Position numbers and translations under genes: made by a program. A stretch of 64,000 nucleotides of DNA from positions 60,760,705 through 60,824,704 of the forward strand of contig CAXKWD010000007.1 of assembly GCA_964059195.1 (NCBI GenBank). The letters are read 5' to 3'. Below are positions 54,976-64,000 of this stretch, piece after piece (the first letter of the stretch is position 1; each line of letters starts with the position of its first letter). The notes under the pieces are model-generated. The model was given only the letters and a program-made list of their open reading frames with translations, made no database searches and was not told the origin of the DNA. Source of the DNA: Ectobius pallidus (taxonomy: Eukaryota; Arthropoda; Insecta; Blattodea; Ectobiidae).

Positions 54976-57899
54976 GGTCATTCCACCTCAATTCATCCAG
55001 GGCATGTAACCCTCCGGTCTCAGATTTTTATGAAAATTTGTAGTGTGGTTCCCATATGCATGAGAAACAAAGATCTGAATTTTTAGCATCCTGTCTGTTA
55101 TAGATTCGGAGATACACTTCTTTGAAAATATCATGTTTTAGGAAGAATAGAGTTGGGACAGGAGTAGGTTTTGTGTGCAGACTGTTACATTTTTGCTTGT
55201 ACCATACCTTTGAATGTTAGCAGAACCATAACACATGATCATTCCAATGCAAAAATGACTGCTAAGTTCAAATCTGGTGTCAGAATTTGTCTAACACTTA
55301 CAGAAACGTTGTTATGGGCATGTAAACTTAAAAATTGAAACTATAAAAAGGCAATTGCGTCTCCTCATAAAATCCATGATATCTCAAAAAGTAAACTAGA
55401 TACAGCTGAATGCTTTGCACCATTAGAACCAGCAGGAAATTTCCGTCCAGAACAAAGAAAAAAACTTGTGGGAATATGTTGGTGAATTTTTTTCTGCACA
55501 TAACTTATGTAAAAATAGAATATTTGAGTATGGATTACATACATATGTTGAACAGAGTTTCCAGATAATTATGAAGCTACAGTCTTACAAGCCAAAGTAA
55601 TTCAGTGTTATAATCAGTTCTTACCATTAAGTGCACGGAAATCATTACCACAATTATAACATTTTTACACGGTAAGTTAAACATAATATTTTTTGCAGCA
55701 GACCTGTTACATTACATTGCAATAAATTGTTAACAGCTCGATATCCAAATTATTAAGTGTACTGCCAATCCAAATATAAAAATAGACCACAGATGTCATT
55801 TTAGATAGGCATATAGATGTGCAATACATCAAGTATTGATTATAACAGATATTTATGAGTGGTGATAAGTAAATATTCACAGTTAATAGATATAATAACA
55901 TGCCTATTACATTTGTAAGGACAATTTTAATTGGAGCTAACAAATTGTTGCACTGATTTATAATGATCTATTACTCTATAATAGTGAGGCTACTTCGTCT
56001 TCATGAAGTAGTAGGCCTACGCATCACTTTTAGTAGTACAAACTGGGGTGCTACACTGATGTTCCAACTGAGGGCCGGGAAGGATAGAAGTCTTTGCAAT
56101 ATATTTGTTCCATTTTCCTGAATTTCAGCAGTACATTTATGGCAAGTCATCTTGTGATGGCATTGGAGATGCTGTCAAGATAACTGTCACATGCAACGGC
56201 CGTACAAAAAACAAATACTGGAGCCAAAGCAGATGTTTGATTTCTGTAGCCAGCAGTTCTCAAAAATTAAATTTCAATTTATTTCTGCAGAAGAAGTGGA
56301 AAATGTTCACAAACTGCAGAGTGAAAGATTCAAAGCAGCAAGTAGGATTGCAGGAACACAAAGTTTTCATCATTTCATACCTCTATCTTGTAACATCTTG
56401 GGAGCGAAACGTCTGAGCACAGATGACCATTTGTCTTTAGTCTTCCAGTTATCAGATGCAGAACTTACAGTACATGAAACTGTAAAACTAAACAGTTTTG
56501 TTTGTTGTGTATACGACAAAAAATGGTATATTGGTTTAGTTAATGAAGGTTTAGTTAATGAAGGAGATGTAAGCGTAACATTCATGCATCCTAATGGCCC
56601 ATCTACATCATATCATTGGCCAGAGAAAGAAGATAAGTGCTTGGTTCCATTCAGTCACATTTCACTACATGTACCCATTCCAGATACTGCAACAGGTAGA
56701 CAGTACCACATATCTGATAAATGTACTGCTGAAATTCAGGAAAAATGGAAAAAATATATTGCAAAAACTTCTATGTAACAAATTCCTTCCCGGCCCTCAG
56801 TTGGAACATCAGTGTAGCACCCCCAGTTTGTACTACTAAATGTGATGCGTAGGCCTACTACTTCATGAAGACGAAGTAGCCTCACTATTATAGAGTAACA
56901 TATCATTATAAATCAGTGCAACAAGCTGTTAGCTCCAATTAAAATTGTCCTTACAAATGTAATAGGCATGTTATTATGTCTATTAACTGTGAATATTTAC
57001 TTATCACCACTCATAAATATCTGTTATAATCAATACTTGATGTATTGCACATCTATAGGCCTATCTAAAATGACATCTGTGGTCTATTTTTATATTTGGA
57101 TTGGCAGTACACTTAATAATTTGAGTATCGAGCTGTTAACAATTTATTGTAATGTAATGTAACAGGTCTGCTGCAAAAAATATTATGTTTAACTTACCGT
57201 GTAAAAATGTTATAATTGTGGTAATGATTTCCGTGCACTTAATGGTAAGAACTGATTATAACACTGAATTACTTTGGCTTGTAAGACTGTAGCTTCATAA
57301 TTATCTGGAAACTCTGTTCAACATATGTTTGTAATCCATACTCAAATATTCTATTTTTACATAGGCTATGTGCACGAAAAAAATTCACCTAACATATTCC
57401 CACAAGTTTTGTCTTTGTTCTGGATGGACATTTCCTGCTGGTTCTAATGGTGCAAAGCATTCTGCTGTATCTAGTTTACTTTTTGAGATATCGTGGTTTT
57501 TATGAGGAGACGCGATTGCCTTTTTATAGTTTCAATTTTTAAGTTTACATGCCCATAACAACGTTTCTGTAAGTGTTAGACAAATTCTGACAACAGATTT
57601 GAACTTAGCAGTCATTTTTGCATTGGAATGATCATGTGTTATGGTTCTGCTAACATTGCATGGTACAAGCAAAAAATGTAACAGTCTGCACACAAAACCT
57701 ACTCCTGTCCTGACTCTATTCTTCCTAAAACATGATATTTTCAAAGAAGTGTATCTCCGAATCTATAACAGACAGGACGCTAAAAATTCAGATCTTTGTT
57801 TCTCATGTATATGGGAACCACACTACAAATTTTCATCAAAATCTGAGACCGGAGGGTTACATTTTACTTTTTTTCTGGATGAATTGAGGTGGAATGACC
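54976..57899 (+). mobile_element. DNA transposon with TIRs over 1 kb
   Basis: The ends GGTCATTCCACCTCAATTC and the inverse GAATTGAGGTGGAATGACC bound arms of about 1.1 kb (54976-56100 and 56775-57899). The arms are nearly mirror images; for example GATGTTCCAACTGAGGGCCG at 56057 pairs with CGGCCCTCAGTTGGAACATC at 56791. A GTTA is present just outside both ends (54970-54973 and 57900-57903) but three bases off on the left, so the duplication is uncertain. The spacer holds a broken gene. Superfamily unresolved. Open frames in the arms are mirror-image repeats, not genes. Confidence 0.8.
56126..56778 (+). pseudogene. Transposon-encoded protein of unknown function, frameshifted
   Basis: The first part reads GKSSCDGIGDAVK in one frame; after a frame change near 56185 the text continues for 195 codons: QRPYKKQILEPKQMFDFCSQ, RIAGTQSFHHFIPLSCNILG, SFVCCVYDKKWYIGLVNEG, MHPNGPSTSYHWPEKEDKC and HISLHVPIPDTATGRQYHIS. 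I recognise the HGK.(P/S)CDGIG..VKR and GT.SFH.F.PLS patterns from proteins spread in invertebrate genomes as parts of transposons, but cannot name a function. VNEGLVNEG contains a small in-frame duplication. The N-terminal part is missing, removed at the TIR junction. Confidence 0.55.
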
Positions 57900-57969
57900 G
57901 TTATGAACGGGAATATTTTCGGGAACAATCCCTAGGAATATTTCCTCGTTTAAGTTCCCGTGGAATTTT

Positions 57970-58885
57970 ATATCACTACTCGTGCGGCTCTTGAAACCAA
58001 GCTAAGAGTAAAGATGATACAGATGTTTAAAAAGAATACGGTTATTATAATTTAATGAAAACATATTACGAGGAAATGAAAACATATTAAGAGGAAGTGA
58101 AAACCTTATTTCTGATTTAGCGCAGAGTGTACTAAGTTTTCAGAGCAAATTAAGACTCAATTGGAAAGACCTTGGGTCTAAAAATTTTTGCTCATTTCAA
58201 ATGTTTGAAGAAATTTACTGAAAGCCTTCCTGACGTTCAGGTGGAAACAGAACATTATTAATGTAAAATTTCTGGTCTTGCTAAAGAAATCAATGGCAGA
58301 TTTAATGATTTGAGAACACTTAAACCTTCATTTTAATTCCTGAAAAATCCTTTTGCTGTTGATGTTGTGGGTGATGGCTGTCCTGTTTCATCACCATTAC
58401 AAAGGATGCAGTTGGAGTAGAGTTTGAGCTACTAGAACTGCAAGAGGACGAAGAACTAAAAGGACTTAAACCAAGTGGTATTTTGGCCACAAGATTTTGG
58501 AAGAAAGTTGCAGAAGAAAAACACCTACTAACAGAAGAGTGTGCTATGAGACTTATCTCGATATTTGGGACTACTTTTGTGTGTGAATCTCTGTACTAAA
58601 CACTTAAGTTCATTAAATCTAAATATTGTTCAGAACCAACTGATGAACATTTAAGTGAACTCATGCGAACAGCTCTTACCAATTACCAGCTAGATTTCAA
58701 ACAACTAACCGAAAAAATGAACACTCGAAAAAGCACTTCTCAAAAGTAAAATCTTAGCCTATTTCTTGTTTTGTAATTGAACAATAATTTTTATGTGTAT
58801 AATAAAAATAATGTAGTTCGCTTCGAACAGCTTCAAAATTTGCGGCTCCCAAAGTTAAGGTTCGTGGCCACCCCTGCTATAAAGC
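57970..58885 (+). pseudogene. hAT transposase remnant (FAM200/GTF2IRD2-like)
   Basis: Readable pieces in broken frames are TRAALETKLRVKMIQMF, then VGVEFELLELQEDEELKGLK, PSGILATRFWKKVAEEKHLL, FIKSKYCSEPTDEHLSELMR and TALTNYQLDFKQLTEKM. The KSK.R..LTDEHL..L(L/M)R motif is the C-terminus of domesticated and mobile hAT proteins of the SCAND3/FAM200/GTF2IRD2 kind. The segment ends with GTTCGTGGCCACCCCTG near 58877, a good hAT right terminus. The left terminus (expected CAGGGGTGGCC) is not found; it is cut off near the TIR element ending at 57899. Confidence 0.7.
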
Positions 58886-59400
58886 AACAGTGCGATAAAC
58901 TGAATACCACACCAGTGTCCCAGTGATTCTAATCCTCCTGTATTAGAAGTAAAAGGTTGAGTTTATCCATATCAATAAAAGGAAATCCTTATACTCCTAC
59001 CATTTGCTTTCATGCTTATGCTTATGCCTTCTGCTCAGAAGCATTTCCTCAGGTTGTATTCATAAGATCCCTTGAGTGGTTTAATATTTTGTACAAATAC
59101 TTTAAGGTAGAGTAACTAAGTCCTGTCAAGTGTGATTTTTGCTCTTTCACTAAGGGTTATGTATCAGTCACCATATGAACTTGACTAGGAAAAGAATGAG
59201 CTTTGCAAAACTGTATTTTATTGAAGTTTCCTTGTTATTACTGTGTATCAGAAAATCCATACACTGTGTTATACCAACTTTCCAGAATGATCATATAGTT
59301 ACATCAAGCGTGTTCGTGAGTCGTTATTGCTCTACCCTTTTTTATTTTGAATAAAATACCGTTTGCTTCAAGAGATATTAATTTATTTTATTTATTTCAG
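58886..59400. other. Probable intron upstream of the KANSL1-like exon
   Basis: No gene. The last 30 bases (TTTATTTTATTTATTTCAG) form a T-rich tract and a CAG acceptor for the exon at 59401. Upstream exons of the same gene are not visible in the window. Confidence 0.5.
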
Positions 59401-59523
59401 AGCTAAACGTGCAGCATGGAAATGGGCACAAGACAGAGCAGGTGTTGCAAGTCGATGGACGTGGCTTCAAGCCCAAATCTCTGATCTTGAATACAGGATT
59501 CGTCAACATAATGACTATTATAG
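59401..59523 (+). CDS. Internal exon of a KANSL1 (nsl1)-like gene
   Basis: 123 bases between a T-rich tract ending in CAG and a GTAAGT donor. After the first base, which completes the previous codon, the frame reads [20 protein letters not shown], then [20 protein letters not shown], with the last two bases (AG) starting the next codon. It has no stop. From memory the conserved region of KANSL1 and KANSL1L has a very similar [17 protein letters not shown] segment. KANSL1 is the scaffold of the NSL complex that brings the MOF (KAT8) acetyltransferase to promoters in the nucleus. No other exon of the gene is seen within the window. The donor is part of a tandem repeat (59502-59845). Confidence 0.78.
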
Positions 59524-59845
59524 GTAAGTTTAAGAAATTTAAATTCTCAAAGAATAATTTAAATAAGTGTTCTAGTGATTAGTGAGAATATATTAATTTG
59601 AATATATTTTGTGAAGTCAACATAATGACTATTATAGGTAAGTTTAAGAAATTTCAAATTCTCAAAGAATAATTTAAATTAGTGTTCTAATGATTAGTAA
59701 AAATATATTAATTTTAATATATTTTGTGAAGTCAACATAATGACAATTATAGGTAAGTTTAAGAAATTTAAATTCTCAAAGAATGATTTAAATTTAAGTG
59801 TTCTAGTGATTAGTGAGATTATATTAATTTTAATATATTTTGTCA
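59502..59845 (+). repeat. Triplicated exon end and splice donor
   Basis: Three units of 114, 115 and about 93-114 bases start at 59502, 59616 and 59731. Each begins GTCAACATAATGAC, then (T/A)ATTATAG and GTAAGTTTAAG. The first unit's start is the true exon end; the others repeat it inside the intron. Donor GT positions are 59524, 59638 and 59753. The unit ends with ATATATTTTGTGAA (TTTTGTCAA in the last). The units differ by only a few bases, so the duplication is fairly recent or kept similar. Confidence 0.92.
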
Positions 59846-60429
59846 AATGATTCATCTTTAACATGAAAAACATTTTGATGGTGAAGAATGGAAACCTAAG
59901 ATCCTTTTTCTGGTAGGATATAAATTTATAGGAGCTTGAACAGCATATATTTCAGGGTAATATAAAAGTTATAATTAATTACAGCCTTAGGTAATGTACT
60001 AGGCCAGCAATGGTACATGAGTTTACTACATCAAACAACATATGAAAGTTAAATTCCATCAGTTGATATACAAGGAGTCCATTCTTCACCATTGGTTTGA
60101 TTAATTAATTATTAAGTGCCAGAATGGTAATTTCTGAGATTGTATGGTGGATGGGAAATTGTCTGTCTGTGTGCCTGAACGCGCGATACTCAAATACGCT
60201 CTATCCGATTTTCATGAAACTTTGTATGCTCACTTGTAACGTCCATGGGATGAAGCCTACTGATTTTGGACCAAATCTGTTAACTGGTATTGGAGTAACA
60301 TCCAATTAGGGGCCTCATTTATGAAAATATTACACTGAATTCATCAAATGCAAAATATTGTTAGCTTGTTCATATAGGGCTTTGGAAGTTGGAATACACT
60401 GGGCTTGGACAAATAACACTACCCAGTAT
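59846..60429. other. Presumed intron, no gene recognised
   Basis: Between 60120 and 60300 a stretch has GTCTGTCTGTGTG and TTTTCATGAAACTTTG. These recall the 5' parts of the Helitrons at 15862, but no terminus is definable. Nothing else was recognised. Confidence 0.35.
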
Positions 60430-60640
60430 GATTTTTGCAGCAAAGCATCTACAGTAATAAGTGATTTTTAACTAAATAAGGTCTTCTGATATCGCTATTT
60501 TTTTTATTATCACATCTAGTTTTTGTGTTTGCTGTTTGAAAATGTATCATGGCGTACGGAAATTTTAGGTCTGAGTAAACCTTCTTGGAGGCTTATAGTA
60601 GGTGTACGATTAGTCGTATAAAAAACCGTTTTGCTGTGTG
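60430..60640 (-). mobile_element. Diverged Academ-like fragment
   Basis: On the minus strand the text matches 6300-6490 of the Academ-like element with roughly one difference in five. Shared phrases are TTTTTTATACGACT, CTACTATAAGCC, AGCAAACAC(G/A)AAAACTAGATGTGA and GACCTTATTTAGTTAAAA. Termini were not found. It shows that the family has older members here, in the presumed KANSL1-like intron. Confidence 0.65.
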
Positions 60641-61107
60641 TGGTAGGGAGAGGTTGGTGGAACGCTGGTATGCAGTTGAATATTAAGTTAGCTTTGAAGA
60701 ACACAGCACAGCCAAAACCCTACCAAGCCAATCCCTCTTGGTAAAATCACTATGTACAGATAATTAAATATATAAAAAAAGCAACCAAGGAAAAATAAAG
60801 GATGGCGGAACACACACGCTACGAGGAAAAAAGTGGAAGTTACTGGAAATAGTTGGCCCAAGAATTTAGAATTACGTAAGAAAAAGAATTAACTTTCAGT
60901 ATATATATATATACAGAGTAATGGGAAAATTACAAAATAATTGTAATTGGGCTGAATTATAATTACTTGAGAAACATTTTACTTAATTACAATTACAAAT
61001 TACTTTTTGAAAAAGTAATCAGTAAAATTACAATTACAATTACAATTACTTTACAAAATGGCAGTATCTAAAAATTCCTTCATTTTTGGGGGTACAAAAA
61101 AGTAATC

Positions 61108-61497
61108 GTCGGCCGCGGTGGTCTAGAGGTAGCGTGCCCGTCTCTAGATCCGCAGGGCGCGGGATCAAACCCGGTCGCGGTTGATGGATTTTTCAGGACG
61201 TAAAAATCCTGGGCACGGAGTCCTCCGGGAGGGACTTTAAGCTGGGGGTCCCGTGTCGTAGATTTACGGCACGTAAAAGAACTCCAAGCCTAAATTAGAG
61301 CCTCTGGACTAAATTTCTCGGCCCTTTCACGTCCAAGAAATACTTAGTTTCCAGAGGGGGGTTGCGAGGCGATGGGCTTACCACCTTTCCCTCTACCCTC
61401 TCTCGGAAAATAAGCATATCAAAATTAGTATAGGTAATGAAACCTCCACTTGGAGGCCCCTTCGCCCACCTGGGGATCATAGGGTACCAGATACAGA
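61108..61497 (+). mobile_element. tRNA-derived SINE, third family
   Basis: The head GGCCGCGGTGGTCTAGAGG (box A region) is followed by GGGATCAAACCCGG near 61160 (box B). The body is about 250 bases and ends in ATACAGATAC. Flanking repeats TACAAAAAAGTAATC (61093-61107) and TACAAAAAAGGTATC (61498-61512) are near matches. It inserted in the second copy of an 80-90 base tandem duplication of the host hAT element (61004-61092 and 61501-61590). Confidence 0.82.
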
Positions 61498-61773
61498 TAC
61501 AAAAAAGGTATCAGCAAAATTACAATTACAATTACTTTACAAAATGGCAGTACCTAAAAATTCCTTCTTTTGGGGGGCACAAGGGCAGAAACTATTGGGC
61601 GATTCAGCTAATAAAGCTGCTTGGGATGTTACAAAGTCTAAAATTATTAATTAACAAACAAATAAACAAAACACATCAATACCTATTTCCATACACATTG
61701 AGTAACTTTTGTTAATATTACCTCTAACCTGGATATTAGTTGTGAAAACAGTAATGACGACGTTAGCCTATAG

Positions 61774-62091
61774 CAGCGTTTCTCAACCTTTTTGAACCCA
61801 TAGGACCTCTAAAATGTCTAAAAAAATTTACGGACCCTAATTTTAATCGCATTTTTAAAAGTAGGCTATATGTAGGCCTATATTATTAATATTTTGGGTA
61901 TTAATTGTAGGTCATTATAACGAAATAAATCTAAATACATTTTTTTTAATTTGACGGAAACACAGTTATTGAATTGGAAAAATATTAAAACCGGAGTTTT
62001 ACTTCTTTCCTTTCCACTTGCTTTATGATATTTTTTTAATTATGTCTGCGGACCATCTGCACCATCTTCGCGGACCATAGGTTGAGAAACG
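61774..62091. mobile_element. hAT-type MITE, TSD GCCTATAG
   Basis: The left end CAGCGTTTCTCAACCTTT and right end AGGTTGAGAAACG (last bases CTG lost) match the MITE at 34148-34400. The 8-base duplication GCCTATAG lies at 61766-61773 and 62092-62099. No coding. Confidence 0.85.
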
Positions 62092-62893
62092 GCCTATAGC
62101 AATTGAGAATATAGCAGTATTTTCAGCAGAGCCCCTAATGCTTGGTAATTAGCTTTGAAGTTGAGGTTAGTTTGAGCTTAGTTTTATACCGTGGAACACA
62201 TAACCTTCTTTTCAAAGAAAGGGATATACTGTAAATAAATTTTATAGGCTGAGAACAGCAATTTTAATTTCTTGAACACGTTTTGAAATAAATGGAAACC
62301 ATACAGAAATATAATTAAATGTAGTATCGCTTCCCGTAAATTGTTCTGGCTGTGGTCGCCATTGAAAAAAAAAAACACATAAAATACATTCGACTTCGCT
62401 CATTTCAGCTGATGTTGCGTTGCCACGTTTTTTTGCAGAAACGCTGACTTGACATGTCGAATGTCGCGTCGCTGCGTAAATCGCCACAGTTTCGCTGCAG
62501 CAAACTAAAGTGTAAAAAAGAACGGCTGATAGTCTATGCAGCAAAACCCGCAAAGGATCTGACTTTGCTTCACCACCGCTGCAGTGATCATACAGCGGTG
62601 CGGCAACAGCTGTACAGCGCTTTATGTTCGCTTTAAAAAGAATGCAAAGTTCACCACCGCTGCAGCGACTGCCAGCGAGTAGAAGAAAGCAAATAGCCAA
62701 ATTCTCAATTCGATACTTTTCGATTACTAAAATGTAACAATTACTCAAATGTAACGATTACAATTTTATTTCCAGAAGTAAATTACGAGTAAAAGTTACA
62801 TTTTTAAAAAGTAACGATTACAAGTAAATGGGACCAAAAAAAGAAATCGTTACTGTAATCAGATTACTTTTACTCAATTACTTCCCATCACTG

Positions 62894-64000
62894 TATATAT
62901 ATATATAATCTTATGTTAACAATATATATATATTTATATATCGTTAACAAAAGATTCAGGAATAACAGAAAAACAGAAAATAATAATATACTAGAAAAAT
63001 GTCGGCAGTGTGAAAATAGACCATGTCAGATTTTATACAGAGAAAAATTGAATAATCAGAATTTTATATAAATCCAGCATTTAATATTACTCCAGAAAAA
63101 TTATAAGTTTCTATAATATGACCAGATTTAAGAAATGCAGCACTTCAAGTTAAATAGAATGAATAATAATACTATTTTCTTCACTTTAGAATAAGATGGC
63201 CAGACAAATGGATTTTACTATATAAAGAAGGTATGATTTAATAATGGCTAGTAATTGAATATGGCTGAGTATAATTTTTATTGGTCACATTTTTATCACT
63301 AACGCTTCGGCATCTAGTGGCCACTTTGCTTAGAAGGATCTGTCATTTTTAGCATTTTCAAAGGTTAGCGGTAAGTTAAATAACTATTTTATTTATGAAG
63401 ATATCAACTTGAAGTAAAAACCATCTTAATCTACAAGAAACAGTCTACAGTATTCATGTTATGACCAAAAATTTGTTAGGTCTTAAGGAAATAATCTAAA
63501 ACTTTATTAGAAAATGCAGTTCCGATTAGAAAAACTTAACAACATTATAAAATAAAATCCAAGTCTGAATGATAAAAACACTTTTTTCTCCACTTACGTC
63601 ACTTTTAATAACACAGGACTAGTTTCGAGTGCCTTGTTCGCTCCCATCATCGGCTGGTGGTCGACTGGTATTCTGGTTGCCATGTTGGTTTGTATAAGGG
63701 TGATTCTTCAAATACGGGAAAATTTGGAGTGTGTAAAATCCAAATTTTTTATTTTGATTAAAAAATCTCAAAAAAATTACTAAAATACTTCAGGGGTTAC
63801 TTGATTATAATATGACACCAGCAGAGCTTAAATGTTTATATTTTTATTTATTTGTATTTTTTAATTTTTTTTAAAGCCATGTGAATGACATCCGTGTATA
63901 TGTGGGTGGCAGAAGGCCACATTAATGACTAACTTTGGCAACAATCTGCTTTTCTTTATGTGGTTTCATATTTTTCTCAGTGTGCTTCAGTTGATTTTGC
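62894..64000. other. No protein gene recognised
   Basis: AT-rich sequence, probably still intronic for the KANSL1-like gene. A (TA)n-rich stretch is present at 62894-62945. The only structured signal is the hammerhead-like motif at 63605-63663. Confidence 0.4.
63605..63663 (-). ncRNA. Hammerhead-ribozyme-like motif of a Penelope-like element
   Basis: On the minus strand the order is CCAG (stem I), CCGATGA (core, consensus CTGATGA with one change), T, GGGAG...CACTC (stem II, imperfect), then GAAACTAGTC. The last block carries GAAA, a tiny stem III (C-G and A-U around a TA loop) and the cleavage triplet GTC, followed by CTG, which can pair with CAG of stem I. Very short stem III hammerheads of this type are known from Penelope-like retroelements, where cleavage releases unit RNAs. 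No Penelope reverse transcriptase is seen nearby. The core change probably weakens or abolishes activity. Confidence 0.55.

Larger units (their letters stand above)
60914..62893. mobile_element. hAT element, 1,980 bases, TSD TATATATA
   Basis: The ends are CAGAGTAATGGGAAAATTAC and the inverse TTACTTCCCATCACTG. TATATATA lies at 60906-60913 and 62894-62901, though AT repeats on both sides weaken that evidence. It is a reverse-orientation relative of the MITE at 43362-43907, and the subterminal runs of AATTACAATTAC match. A SINE (61108-61497) and a hAT MITE (61774-62091) are inserted. Palindromic GC-rich text lies at 62430-62690 (for example CACCACCGCTGCAG, twice). No transposase was recognised. 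Confidence 0.8.

Noticed and set aside
55140..57990. Frames in the arms of the long-TIR element (55707-55943, 56968-57162, 57532-57994)
   Set aside because: The same text occurs in mirror image in both arms and is terminal repeat, not gene.

Overview
This window looks like repeat-rich intergenic and intronic DNA from a large animal genome, most likely an insect. It is AT-rich with no operons or long ORFs. It carries tRNA-headed SINEs, several non-LTR (LINE) fragments, canonical Helitron ends and a dense layer of nested cut-and-paste DNA transposons. I could not fix the order; the SINE and the repeat mix would suit a large-genome insect such as a cockroach or hemipteran, but that is a guess. 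Calls rest on reading terminal repeats, target-site duplications (TSDs) and translated motifs by eye; no database was searched.

Only one stretch looks like a conserved host gene: a 123-base exon at 59401-59523 (+) with good splice sites. Its peptide resembles the conserved segment of KANSL1 (nsl1, a scaffold of the NSL histone acetyltransferase complex). The exon's 3' end and its GTAAGT donor are repeated three times in a 114-115 base tandem repeat, giving two extra donor-like sites inside the intron.

Layout. 0.4-3.1 kb: a decayed TIR element holding a Helitron tail, a (TTA)n tract, a transposase HTH remnant and a hAT MITE with an 8-base TSD. 3.8-6.9 kb: an Academ-like element with about 350-base TIRs, a 3-base TSD and a broken XPG-type nuclease gene; a second copy lies at 44.7-47.4 kb and a diverged relative at 60.4 kb. 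7.2-9.6 kb: the 3' half of a hAT-like transposon split by a hAT MITE. 10.4-14.9 kb: LINE pieces, a MITE, a SINE and a broken THAP domain. 15.9-20.3 kb: a head-to-tail array of five non-autonomous Helitrons inserted in the opposite strand of a sixth copy. 20.7-23.4 kb: a LINE reverse transcriptase next to a TIR element. 24.9-28.7 kb: a hAT element with younger insertions nested in it. 29.2-33 kb: a TTAA-flanked element, then a mariner-like transposase gene split by a Harbinger-like element that keeps traces of both Harbinger genes.

34-44 kb: hAT MITEs, an unidentified coding remnant, a cluster of tRNA-like SINE heads, a large inverted repeat, a Tc1/mariner-like transposase with a damaged catalytic site and a LINE tail split by a hAT MITE. 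49.8-52.5 kb: a foldback-like element built of about fifteen 175-base repeats, the last three inverted. 54-59 kb: a hAT-like deletion derivative, a transposon with TIRs of over 1 kb and a central ORF, and another hAT-like transposase remnant. 60-64 kb: presumed intron of the KANSL1-like gene with a hAT element, a SINE and, near the end, a motif on the minus strand resembling the hammerhead ribozymes of Penelope-like elements.

All transposon genes seen are broken or truncated, so none is expected to be autonomous. The main interest lies in the donor triplication, the XPG-bearing Academ-like family, the Helitron array, the foldback satellite and the hammerhead candidate.
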